Positions 44,915 through 56,200 of a stretch of DNA of 64,000 nucleotides are shown here, one piece after another. The stretch spans positions 11,904,001-11,968,000 of the forward strand of contig CM060733.1 of assembly GCA_030704615.1 (NCBI GenBank), written 5' to 3'. The notes beneath the pieces were generated by a model. That model ran no database searches. It was not told where the DNA came from and was given only the letters and a program-made list of their open reading frames with translations. How positions within the stretch are numbered: the first letter of the stretch is position 1; each line of letters opens with the position of its first letter. Source of the DNA: Takakia lepidozioides. Taxonomy: Eukaryota; Streptophyta; Takakiopsida; Takakiales; Takakiaceae. The translations under genes were made by a program, and so were the position numbers.

Positions 44915-45531
44915 TGTCACGGACATAGCCCAGAAGAACTTCCCAGGAGTAAATACCAGAAGTTACCAAGTTAGTAAGTTACCAAAAGTTACCATGATTT
45001 ATCGTAATTACCACGATCTACCATGATTTATCATTTGTTACCAAGTTACCGGGAGATTACCAAATTACCAAGAGTAACTTGGGAAATTGCTCATGAAGCT
45101 TTCTTTCCATCAAGATACCTCATTTGCTGAAAGAAGCTTCTCCATCAAGAAACCTCTGCTTAATCTTGGAAACGTCTCCATCAAGAAACCTCTATAGGGG
45201 AAGCTTCTTAGGGAACCTCTTAGTAGCCAGTATATATAGGAGGCGAGATAAGACACTCTTTAGTCTCACCAACATAAGTTCAAGCTACTCTTGTTCCCAG
45301 TCCCAGTACTCTAGTCCAGTTTCTAATATCGGGTACCCCAGTCCAGTTTCCAGCATTCCAGTATTCGAGTCCAGTCCCAGTATCTTGTACTCTTGTCCAT
45401 TGTTATAAAGATCATTTTGATTCATGTTTACCCACCATGCATTCGGCTACGCCGACCTTGACTTCTTGTCTAGTTTTGTACCTCTAGTCTGATCTCTTGT
45501 TTGTGTTTCAGTCATGTTCTCGTCCTTGACA
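44915..45531 (+). repeat. G1 3' LTR
   Basis: About 617 bp with TGTCA...TGACA ends. Contains a TATA box (GTATATATAGG near 45231) ahead of AGGCGAGA, the conserved probable transcript start. Only one CCAGTACTCTAGTCCAGTTT unit is present, against two in the 5' LTR. Confidence 0.92.
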
Positions 45532-45536
45532 AAACC

Positions 45537-47310
45537 TAGTGGGCATGTGAGAGGGTTAGAGTAGCGTAAGTGAGTGAGTTGCATCTGCATGGTGAAGAAG
45601 ACTAAAAGGAATACGGGGAAAATTGAGTGAGAGTGTGCAAGTGAAGTTTGTTTGTTGTTGTTGGGGTTTTGGGTGGTAGATCTTGTGCGTAACATTGGAT
45701 GAGTATGGAGACATGTATTGCAAATGTTGACGACGTCTGCAAGTCCGTGAGGTGGAGTGGATTAGAATTAAACATTTCCCATGACCACTCCAATCTTTGA
45801 AGGAATATGCTACCAATATATTACCCTATTGGTCCATATATGTGCGTTAAGTTACCGTAGAGGTCGCTCTATTCCGACATTAATTAATTCACTTTAAGAG
45901 ATAACGAATATTTTAAAATTCTGCCATGGGAATAGACGAAATATGGGAATAATCTTCATTTAAAAAGATGAACTTTGAAAACAAAATGTGACAATATGGC
46001 AGTGAAAATGTCAAGTTTGAAAAGGAAAAAATAAAATAAAATTTGAGACTTATTAAACATGTTTACCACTAACCATGATTATGGCTTGCCAGAGAGTTAT
46101 GGCTAACCATAACTATGACCTGCGATAGAAAATGTTAACTGTACGTGAATCTTGACATGTCCCACGTAATTTAATGAGAAGTACCCATGAGTGCCGAATT
46201 CCTGAAAAATTGGATGAAGCCCGAACTAAAAAATTAATATTGTCAATAAGCATGCCGAACTTGGCGACCTGCATGTTTTTAATGATTCCGGCCGGGATAT
46301 GTCGAAATAGAGTGGCCTCTACGGTATTCTAAGTGTGAACGTGGGGTTGAAGCCTCAAACCTCATAATATCTTTATTTGGGTTACATTTAGCTATAGAGA
46401 TGTGTAGATTTGGGATACTTCTTGGCAGGCTGATGAAGCGTCTATCGTTGGTTTGTGGTTCGTCGTGCGTTGGGTATGAATATGCGTCAAGTAGTGGATA
46501 TTTGGTTCGTCGGTGGTATTCGGTAACCATTTGGATATTATGGTATTGGGGTTTCCATGGGTGCTAAAAAAATAATAATTGTTTTCTCAGGTGTTATTTT
46601 TGGGAGTTGTTTCCTTCCATTGATAATTGTTTTGACACATTTGGCTCAATATTGATCCAAGGACATTTTTTGAGTTATGCCTTGTACTTCCTCTAATGTG
46701 TGGGCGGGTGTTCCAGGTGTTATGTGGGACAAGGAGCAAGTGGTGATGACATAGCAGTTGGTTGGGGTGGTTGCAGCTGGGGTATTTGAGATTGTGTGGG
46801 ACGGGCGCTTGTTGGGTTTAGAGTGGAGCCACGGAATAGTGATTGGATGGGTCCTTTGTATGTGTACAGGTGGGTCAAAACAATCTCCACAGCTTGGCAA
46901 TTCAAGGTGTGCCCATTGCACAAATTAACTCCTTTGTAATTTGATGTTTCACTCAATCCCTGCATTGAGGGTGTGGAATACACTACAATAGTGAGACTAG
47001 TAAAAACAAGTTGTAAATCTATTTGTAGAATTTACAGAAGAGGGTCCCAGCGGGGCCCCACCCTTTGGGCCAACTAAACTCACCATGTAGACAAACAACT
47101 TTGCAATGTGCATGGCCCTCCTTGCATGCTCCAAATCAGGAGGGTTTTCTAGACAATCTACCTGTCGGATAATTCAAATTTGTTGCTTTCAATGTGCTGT
47201 CAGAAAATTAATAGCAGTTGGAATCATTAAAAAATATTAATATCTGTAAAAAATAGGAAATCTACTTCCTAGAAACCCGAAATGCGTCTGGTGGACCTGG
47301 CCCTTCAACC
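45537..47310. other. No gene recognised
   Basis: AT-rich sequence with scattered short open stretches and no motif. GGGTTTTGGGTGGTAG near 45663 and AAAAAATAATAAT near 46565 are simple-sequence tracts. Confidence 0.5.
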
Positions 47311-47314
47311 TTAA

Positions 47315-48537
47315 CCCTTAAGTGCCCAGACTCATTTTCACCCTCTCATGGAAAAACATGACCCTGGCACACAAAAACATTTTTATCTGGAAAATCTCTA
47401 TGTCCCTGTAAAATTGACCGTTGGAATGACTTCCCACACCACAAAAAATTTCATCAAATTCCAACTGCCAAATCAGAAGATTATAAAGTGTAGAGTGGGG
47501 ACAAAAAAAACTCTTCGCTAAGAAATAGGTGCCAACAAAAGCACTTTTTTGCACGTATTTGGGTATTTTTAATTTCTTTTTTCTTGAGAGTCTCAAGAAT
47601 GTTGTACCATACCTGATTACACACATCCTCATAATTTTTCAGTTTTTTCTGAAATGTTCTCAAGTGGGCTTATTTGTAGTGACAAATTGGGGGGTCAAAA
47701 TATACCATTTTCTTTGGGCAGGCCAAAATATCTCTTCCTAAAATTATACAAACAAATTCAGCCGTTCAATTCCTAATCCCTCCGGTTGAAGTGTCATGAA
47801 CATCCATATGAGATCCCAAAAAAAGTTTGGGACCAATCGGTAATTTCCGTCGCATCTTTAGATTCCCTGCCCAAGACTTCAAATGGCACACCTAAGTTAT
47901 AGCCTGGATGCCTAGGATATTTGGAGCCATAGCCCAGAAGGGCACAGGGTTTGGGAGCTCCTCTGGTTTACCCGGCCCTGCTTTCATGGGGGCCCACTCC
48001 ACCCTCAACCCTCTCAAAACCCCGCCCTAGGTTTGGCCCACCCCTCGTGGCGTTTTTCTGGAACCCCAAGCTCTGCCGCCATTGCGGCTCCACTCCCTCC
48101 AGCCCGCCCTGCATGGCGTTGGCCGGAGCTGCCATCGCCGTCGATTCAGGCTAGGGCCTAACCCTGGAATGCCCAGACCTGCGCCCACCGCCATGCCCCT
48201 GCCGGGCAATCAAGGGGTTTGGGGGAGCGTGCCGCCCTAACCTTTATGGGGTATCTTTCAGTCACCCTAACCTGACCGCAGTTGCCATGTCAGCAACTTG
48301 CGCAGGTTAGGGGGGCCAAATTGGCCTCAAAAAGCTGAGTGTGCCCCCCTTCCAATTGGTTCAGACCCATACCCCTTCAGGCATTGACCAATTGGCCAAT
48401 GCCATATGAAGGGGGACTCGATTCTCTATCGATTGAGCCCAAAAAAGGCCCAAAAAAGGCCCAATCAGCCTTAACCACATCAAGTTATGGCTGGTTAAGC
48501 GAACCGACCCAGAATGGGTCGCTTGGGCACTTAAGGG
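47315..48537 (-). mobile_element. piggyBac-like non-autonomous element, copy 2 (inverted)
   Basis: 1223 bp, starting CCCTTAAGTGCCC and ending GGGCACTTAAGGG, a perfect 13-bp terminal inverted repeat, with TTAA at 47311-47314 and 48538-48541. In reverse orientation it matches copy 1 throughout, including the GC-rich core (about 47930-48240) and the motif complementary to AACCAGCCATAACTT. It encodes no transposase. Confidence 0.85.
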
Positions 48538-48541
48538 TTAA

Positions 48542-50233
48542 GGCTTAAAACGCTCTTTGATCAATCAACTTTCAAAGTTTCTATTATTATTATCATTATT
48601 ATTTCAAATATTCTATTAAATTGTTTAAAAAATCCATTTCAGCAACGTTTCGTCCGCTGACGTGGCGTCGCCCGTTGGTTAACACTGAACACCATCCAGT
48701 CCAACGATGGATGATCTGATAAATCTCATCCATCCACAGCATAGAGAGCCGCACCGCAGTACGAGGGGACAACTCCGATACTGGAAATCTAGGGTAGCCG
48801 TGTCCTTTATTCAAGGCCAAGACAGTCTTCAAGTACTAACAAATAGTGGATAAATAGCTCACTGCGTAAGTTAATATAAAGCCATCGTACCTGAGGATAT
48901 CCTCAGAATATCCCGACCATAGTCGCAGTGCAGCGCTAGACTTGGCAGTAATATGAATCTCAGTCGCGGATCTTTACATTGGACGGTCGAGATTTATCGA
49001 TGCTCCAACCCCAGTTCCTTCGAGGAAAGGTTCGTCTCCCTCCTCGCGCACTCGGAGTGTGGGACAGCCAGAGGTAAGAGCTGTCTGTGATGTACAAGCA
49101 GGCTTCCGACGTTCCTTGTTCTCATCGTCTTCTTCCTTTCTTATATTTCAGTTCCGTGACTGCTGTTTTACTGTCACATAAAAGGTTTCATAGTCGTCAA
49201 TGCTTGTGGTTCCCATCTGTCCTAGAGATGTCCTTCTGCAGTCACTCCTGTGTAGCTATGCGTAGTTTCACGAATAACCTTGGATTCCACTAGTATGATG
49301 GAGAGATAGGTACTGAACAAAAGATCCGCAACATTATGTGCAAGTTCAACGAAAAGGAGAATATAATTTCCGCTTTCAGTGCGTCAAGGTGATGAAGGTA
49401 CAGCTGCTTGTTATCTCTTCTCTTCTCAGTTTCTCCGAAATCTTAGTCTTGGATTTCTGAAGAGAAGTCAGGCTGCATCTCGGTTCTTCAGAATGATTAA
49501 CTAAGACTAAAGTAATCTTGAATAATATTTCAGCTCATACCAGAAAAGAGGCATTCATTACTCTTCGGAGTTGCATATCTCCGGGCATCTCAGTTTTTCA
49601 GAAACGTTTGCACCTCAGTAAGATTGCGAGCATCCAATCGTTGACTTCTTTAGCAATCTAATTGTCTAATTCTCAACTTTGTCGCCTTGTTATACTGCAT
49701 ATTTTTCCTCTAAGGAGCTAATGCTCTATTTTCTGTATTGCGATGCATGCAGATGGCTTCCTATCTTCACGTCTTCGTCTTTTGACGACAGGGACTTAAA
49801 GCATACCCGAAGGAGAAGAGGAGAGTGGATGCAGGAAAGCGACCGAGTCATGGTCTTCTGTTGAGCCAGTGAGGATGTGCTGAGCTATTTGAATAAAAAT
49901 TGAGCCAGGGCAGGGTGGAGAAGGAGACGAGAAGACTATCTTCGGGAAGTCCCGGACATCTTTACAATTTCTGAAGCTGATTGGAGTTGTAAGGTGCTGC
50001 AATCCGCCTTTGAATTGCATTGTGAGTATCATCAGACCTCGCATTCCAGACCTCACCATCAAATTCTCAATGAGGGAAGTCTGCAGGGAAACGATGTCCA
50101 ACACCTGCATGTAATCTTTGATGATTGCTGTCATTCCGTGTCTGGTATGGCGTTTCACCTTATAAGCCAGTGCTCCGCTTCAGGTTTCTCTCTTATTTTG
50201 AGTGCTTCTACTGTGCAGCGGGACACAATTAAG
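48542..50233. other. Upstream region and probable 5' UTR of the U-box gene
   Basis: No gene is recognised. An AG after a pyrimidine-rich tract (TTCTACTGTGCAG at about 50206-50218), 15 bases before the start codon, could be the acceptor of a 5' UTR intron. Upstream ATGs such as the one near 50147 exist. The promoter is not pinpointed. Confidence 0.4.
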
Positions 50234-53200
50234 ATGCCGATTGAAACCGTTCTCCTGACGGCGTTGCTCGACGTGGTGGTGAAGTTCGTAGCAGCCGCCC
50301 AATCAGTCCCGACACAAAGAAAAAACATCCGAATCTTGGCCGACCAAGTCCAACGAATGGGCCCGTTGCTGGAAGAGATCCTGAAGATGTCGACCCCGTT
50401 GTCCCCGCAGGCGAAAGATACCTTCAATTCGCTCTGGCATGCACTCGATCGTGCTTACAAGTACGTAATGCCATGGCAACTTGTTGCTGTTATTTACTCA
50501 TCATCTCTCTGGTGTGAGTCAATGCGAGCCCTATAATATTCAGTTGAACCCTGTAATCGCATGTGCTGGACTGAGATTCCCAACCTAGTCCGAGTTCGTA
50601 CCTAAGTTCCCAGACCTTTTGAGTATCTATTTCTAGGCTGTAGAATTATTAGAGCGCGCGCATAATCTGATTTGCAGTCCACGTGAAGATCTAGCAAATT
50701 GTTACTCGTCTACCCTAAAATAGATAAGTGTTGCAAACCGTACCTGACATTGTGGTAAATAACAGAGTAGTGCAGAAGTTGCAGCGTTGTAGCAAGCTAC
50801 GCCTCATTTTCCAAAATGGCATGCTTGCGGACGAGCTAAGCTGTGCGTCCAGTGACATTCAAGCGTGCCTGGGGTCTCTACCACTGGTAACAATACAACT
50901 GTCACCCCAATCCATCGCACATGCTGTAATTCCTCTGAAAATTAGATGCATTGGGCAATATCCTGTTCACCTTAAACGATACCAGCTAGGTTTGCTTGCT
51001 GAGGCAGTTCATGAGGCGGTGTATAAGTTGCAATTGAGGCGGCCTAGATGGGATGTCTACTATGACAAGAGGAAACGAACGTTCAAAACTAGACCTTGAA
51101 AACGGAAATCCCTTTACGCAAGCATCAACCTGCAACAGAATCAGAGAGGAAAGGGAGAGTGCAATTGCCCGTTGTGTGGGCAACCTGAAGACAATATTCA
51201 TTTTCTGATTCATTGTCCAGGGTTCTCTCACCAGAGAGACTGCTCTCTTCAAATCTATCCAGGGAATGGTGCCTGTACCTCTGTTTACCAACTTTGAAAG
51301 TCTTGAGGCTGAGCCAAAAGCCCAGGCCCTTTTGGGGCCTAGTTATTGGGCAAACCTGAAAGAGAGAGAGTGAGAGAGAGAGAGAAGAGAATTTTCAAGC
51401 CCAACAGAGGCTGCAAGAGCAGTCACAGTAGAACTGTAGAAACCAGAGAACACATCAGACCCCAAATGTGACTGAAGACAAGTGCCTCGTGCAGGTAAGC
51501 ACTCGGAATGTGTTCATAACTACAGCCTTTCCCTGTGACGAGGAATCTCTGAGAAGTGATCTCTCAATAGGTAGGGCAAAAGAAGAGGAAACGTGCTTGA
51601 GGTCAGTTTGGTGACCTGATATAAGAAAGAATGATTGCAGCACCGCCAAAATGTTGCAATAGGGGCCTGGAGTTTTTATGCCAGCCACGCCAATTTATGT
51701 ACACGTATGTACAGAGAGACTAATGGAACTGTGCTGATGCAGGTTCAAGTGAAGGTTTCCTCACAAATGCATGACTCAGTGAAGGAGATTCAAGCAAGGC
51801 TGGCTGACCTCACTAACCTACTCAAGGACAACAGTGAGTTCGTCAAGGAACAGGCAGACTTGTCTGCTGAGGTACATCTCCTTTCAGCCACAACAAGGTC
51901 TTATGCTTCTTGTGTAGCAATTTTCCGTGTCAATTGCAGTCCATGGAAGTCCATGTTTGATAAGACTCAGTTGTGCTTACCTAGTTCTACTTGCGGTTTT
52001 TCAGGTTTGGCTGTAGTTGGGACATTTTGTTAGGTCACTGACTAATCTTACCCAAGGTATCCAGGCTCACATTGGTGGCTCATGAGCCATACAAGTTGTG
52101 AAGATCTTTTACCAGCTTAAATTGTTATTCCTTTAATACATGAGAATGGTGGGTCTATGGATGGATCTGGCATGCAGGTGTTGCAGGTGCTGCGTGGTAG
52201 ATGCTTGGACGAGGCCAGCAGCTATGGAGGCAGTTCCATGGAACACCTTCTGAGCTGGCTTGCGAAGCGGTTCAACTCAGATGTCGAGACCGTACGGCTT
52301 GAATGGCAGGTTGGTGTTACTGTGTGCCCTCCAGTCACTCCAAGGCCTTGTAAGCCTAGTGACTTTGAAAGTCTGATTTCAAAAGGGTGGCTGTGGACTA
52401 ATATTGACCTAGCTGTGGCCATCACAAAGTTCATTGAGCCAGATGGTACGGATGTAGGTACTCTTTTCCTTTCTATTTCAATGAGACTAGCCAGCAAGGG
52501 TCCATTCCTGCTTTTGCAGACTTAGCCATCTTCTGCTCAGACTCTGACTCGAACCTTTTGAACAACTGCAGTTAGCTTGTTCAACAAGCTTCCAAGCTAA
52601 CGAAGCTCGTGGTTCAACTGACGTAGGGCCCAAATTACCAACTCACCCCAAAGCTCCAGTTCTGCAGAGACGCTTACATTCTCATCACGTAGAACTACAC
52701 CGTCAAGCATTACACATTCTCTACTTCCCTCACCATGGCCTTGAGGACTTTTGAGTCTGTTCACTTCACCTGGAACATCTTTTTCGATTTCTCATGTCCT
52801 GCATATGATTTGATTGAGAAAATCCAACCATGAAGCTGCTCTTCCTGTGGCAGAGGCATCCACTTATCAAGATGCTTGCCTGTCTTAGATAAGAAATTTA
52901 CACCTGTTTGGTTTGTCTGTTTGTCACGCACTCATCCTTCGAGCTCCTAGGGCTGCCTGTGGACTTTGTAAACTCTCTTCCTTTCTTTCAGTAGTTGCTT
53001 TTGGGCTGTTTTTTGGCTCTGATTTAGTTTCCTCTCTCGTCTTTTCCATTTCGTCCCATAAGCTCTTTGAGCTTTCCGCGGACGGTATAAAGTACCATTT
53101 TATTTCAGTTCTTTCTTTGTGGGATAAGTGATGGTCATGATGACAAATCATTTTGGCTTGCTCTTGAGCACCTATGGAGGCCCTTTCAGTTTCACTATGT

Positions 53201-56200
53201 TCAGCTGGAAGCGGTAACGAATCCACTAATAAGGGCTTCTGCTGTGAGTGGAAAATGCCGTGGAAAATATGAGCATTTTGGCTTGCTCTTGAGCATCTAT
53301 GTAAGCTCTTCAGTTTTATTCCATCATTGTCATTTAAGCAGCTGGGAAGCGTTAATTCACTTACTAATGAGGGCTTCTGCAGTGAATGGAAAACTGCTGT
53401 GAAAGCATTTCTGCAAACCATTGGCAACAGTGCTGATGATTTGGACATACTCAACATATGGGATTCTGATTGTCTGGCTAATTTGGTAGCTGTTAAAGTG
53501 AATTTCAAACAATCGTGTTTCACAGGAAATGAAAGATGCTGCAACCAGTTTGAGACAGCAAGTTGATTACACAACTGAAAGGAAACAACGTGTGGAAGAG
53601 GAGCTCCTTCAGCAGATCATAGTGTTGCTTGATGATCAAAAACCAAAGCAATGCACTGTCTGTGTGAAAAGACTTGAAGGTTACAAGGAGGCAGATGAAA
53701 TATTTTTGCGCTCTCTTGAGCCCCTGAAAGAGATTACATGCGCCATATGCCTGAATGTTCTGGAAGATGCAGTGATGACAAGTTCAGGCCACTCATATTG
53801 CCGACAGTGTATTGAGAGCTGGTTTGCTGCTGGTAACAAGACGTGCCCCCAAAGCCGGGCTGTGGTTTCTTCCAAGCTTTTTGAGAATATTGCACTGCGA
53901 GGTGTTGTCACCCGGTTTGTTCTCTTTCCCTGTATTTCGTGGACGTTATAAAGTACCATTTCATTTCAGTTCTTTGCTTGGCAGCTTACCTGCACGAGGC
54001 CTTGACCCTTAGGCAATCCCTTGAGCAGTAGTTGCTTTTGGGCTGCTTTATGACTTTGGTTTTGTCTCCTCTCTCTTGCTTTTTTCCATTTTGTCCTATA
54101 AGCTCTTTGAGCTTTCCGCGGACGTTATAAAGTACCATTTCATTTCATTTCTAGCATATCTGCATGAGGCATCGACTCTTAGACAATCTCTTGAAGAAAA
54201 GTTCTTTCTGGGCTGCTTGTGGAGGGCCCCTCTCTCTTTCTTGTTTCATGCTTTCGCATGTCCCACAAGCTCTTTGAGCTTTCCTCAGATGTTGTAAAGT
54301 ATCATTTCATTTCTTTCCCACAACCTACGTATAGAGACTGGCAGATGGGAAAACCTGCAGCGGGAGGACCGCCTCTGTCCAGGGCGCAACCAGGAAATTG
54401 AAACTGGAGAACACTTCTTCTTCTATTGCCCTCTATACTATGAGATCCATGGGAGATTCGATTGTCTATTCCGTGGAACCCAATCTCTCACTGAGGTCTT
54501 TCACTATGAGGATCAGAAATGCTTGGCAGCCTACCTGCACGAGGCATTCACCCTTAGACAATCACTCGAACAATAGTTCTTATCTTTGACTCTGGTTTCC
54601 TGTTTTCTCTCATGTTTTTCTTTCCATTTTGTCCCATAAGCTCTATGAGCTTTCCGCGGACGTTATAAAGCACCATTTCATTTCATTTCATTTCTACCAT
54701 GCAATATGTTAAATCTGGCAAGGTAGGGGTTATAGTTCTGGAATCAGCATCCCACTTTCTATGCCAGCTCTTGGAGTCAAACTGTTGTCAATTGTGTCCA
54801 AGCTCCAATGGTCATGTGAGGATCAGTGCTTACTTGGTGGGAGGGTTATATCCTGCACAGATTATTCCCTCAAGGGTACCTTAAATAGAGACATTCAATG
54901 AGATATGTTTCACCTAAAGTTACGGCCTGACGGGCATTTTCTCTCATTCACTCCTCTTGAGCACATGCACAGCTGCTACACTAGTGAAATGTGTATCCCA
55001 TGACTTGGAAGTCCTTGCAATGCTCTCATTCTTCTTAATGGCCACAATTACTCTTTGCGAGTAGATAATGTGAACCTTTTTAGTCTAGCTGTGGGTGGAG
55101 CATTCCATGTGGCTCTTATGCTTTTGGCTTTAGGAATCAAAGGTCCAAAGAGCTAGTCTCTTACAGAATAATTTGGATTGAGGATATGATGTTTTACTCA
55201 GGTGGAAGGAGATGTCATCACCACAAGTCAACAGTGCTGTCAACAATAGTGACTCTGGAAGAAGCACTAACTATTTTATTGAAGGCCTCCCAAACACAGG
55301 AAAGAATCAGAATAAAGTAGGAAAAAATCTCCCAGACTCCATATTGCGCATGGTGGCTCTTCTCAATTCAGAAAAGCAGACGACTCTTTTGAAGGGGTTA
55401 AGCAGCTTGTGTACTACTGCAAGCACTTCAGAAGGGCAGATCCAAGTGTTCATTGCTGGTGCTGTGCTGCCTCTTACAAAACTGCTTCAGTCACCAAATC
55501 CCGCTGTTGTTGAACGAGCGGTCAGTTCTCATGTTCTGAAGTTTCAGTTATGAGACTCGAGAGTCTCAAAATGCGATCCCTCCATATCTGTGTAATGTTG
55601 TTTGTTATTATGTGTCAAATTATTTTGGCAGGGTTACGTGTCAATACTAGTACAATGTCAATTAAATAATACCTTGAACTAGTCAAAATCGTGTTGAGGT
55701 ATTACAGTTGCCTTCTCACGACATAGTAGATGTGAATGCTTATGTTAGAAAAGTTTGGACGAAGATGGTTCTAATGCTAGATCAATCACTTGTATAAGAA
55801 TCAATGACTTTACTGCAACATTATAGATGGTCCATCTCAGACGGCAATTTGCAGTGCAATGCTCAATGCTCAATACTCTTACTTTGGATGCATTTTGATT
55901 AATCTGGCTGCCGTAAATTGCAATCAACAGGTGAAGGTGCTGGAGGCACTAACATTTGAGAACAAGGGCGAGGACCGCCTCGGCTTCGAAGAAAGAGAGC
56001 AGATATCCCTGGCGGTGACAGAGATGGCCCTTGAAACACTGATCTTTGTGATGCAGGTCGCTACTCCACAAGCTCGTGTCTGTGCTGCACAGACTGTGGC
56101 CAACATTTTGGTCGACGAGGAGGTCCGGCACCCTTCAAGTTTTTAATACCTTCCTGCAGTAGTTAAAACATAGCTAGAGGGGACAATCGCAGCTGTTTTC

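Larger units (their letters stand above)
39149..45531 (+). mobile_element. Complete but degenerate Ty3 chromovirus, family G1, plus copy
   Basis: A 6383-bp element: 5' LTR 39149-39749, gag-pol 39788 to about 44220, spacer, purine tract 44901-44914 (AGAGGAGGGGGTGA), 3' LTR 44915-45531. LTR ends are TGTCA...TGACA. The flanks AAACA (39144-39148) and AAACC (45532-45536) look like a 5-bp duplication with one change. The LTRs differ by many substitutions and indels, so the insertion is older than the copia element. The reading frame has numerous stops and shifts. Confidence 0.93.

Noticed and set aside
49994-50233. Upstream extension of the U-box frame by 80 codons
   Set aside because: The added peptide has no resemblance to the family and an intron-like AG lies just before ATG 50234, so the family-like start at 50234 was preferred.
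52310-52525. Frame continuing past exon 4 of the U-box gene
   Set aside because: It runs into intron sequence after a good CAG^GTTGGT donor and has no counterpart in the family.
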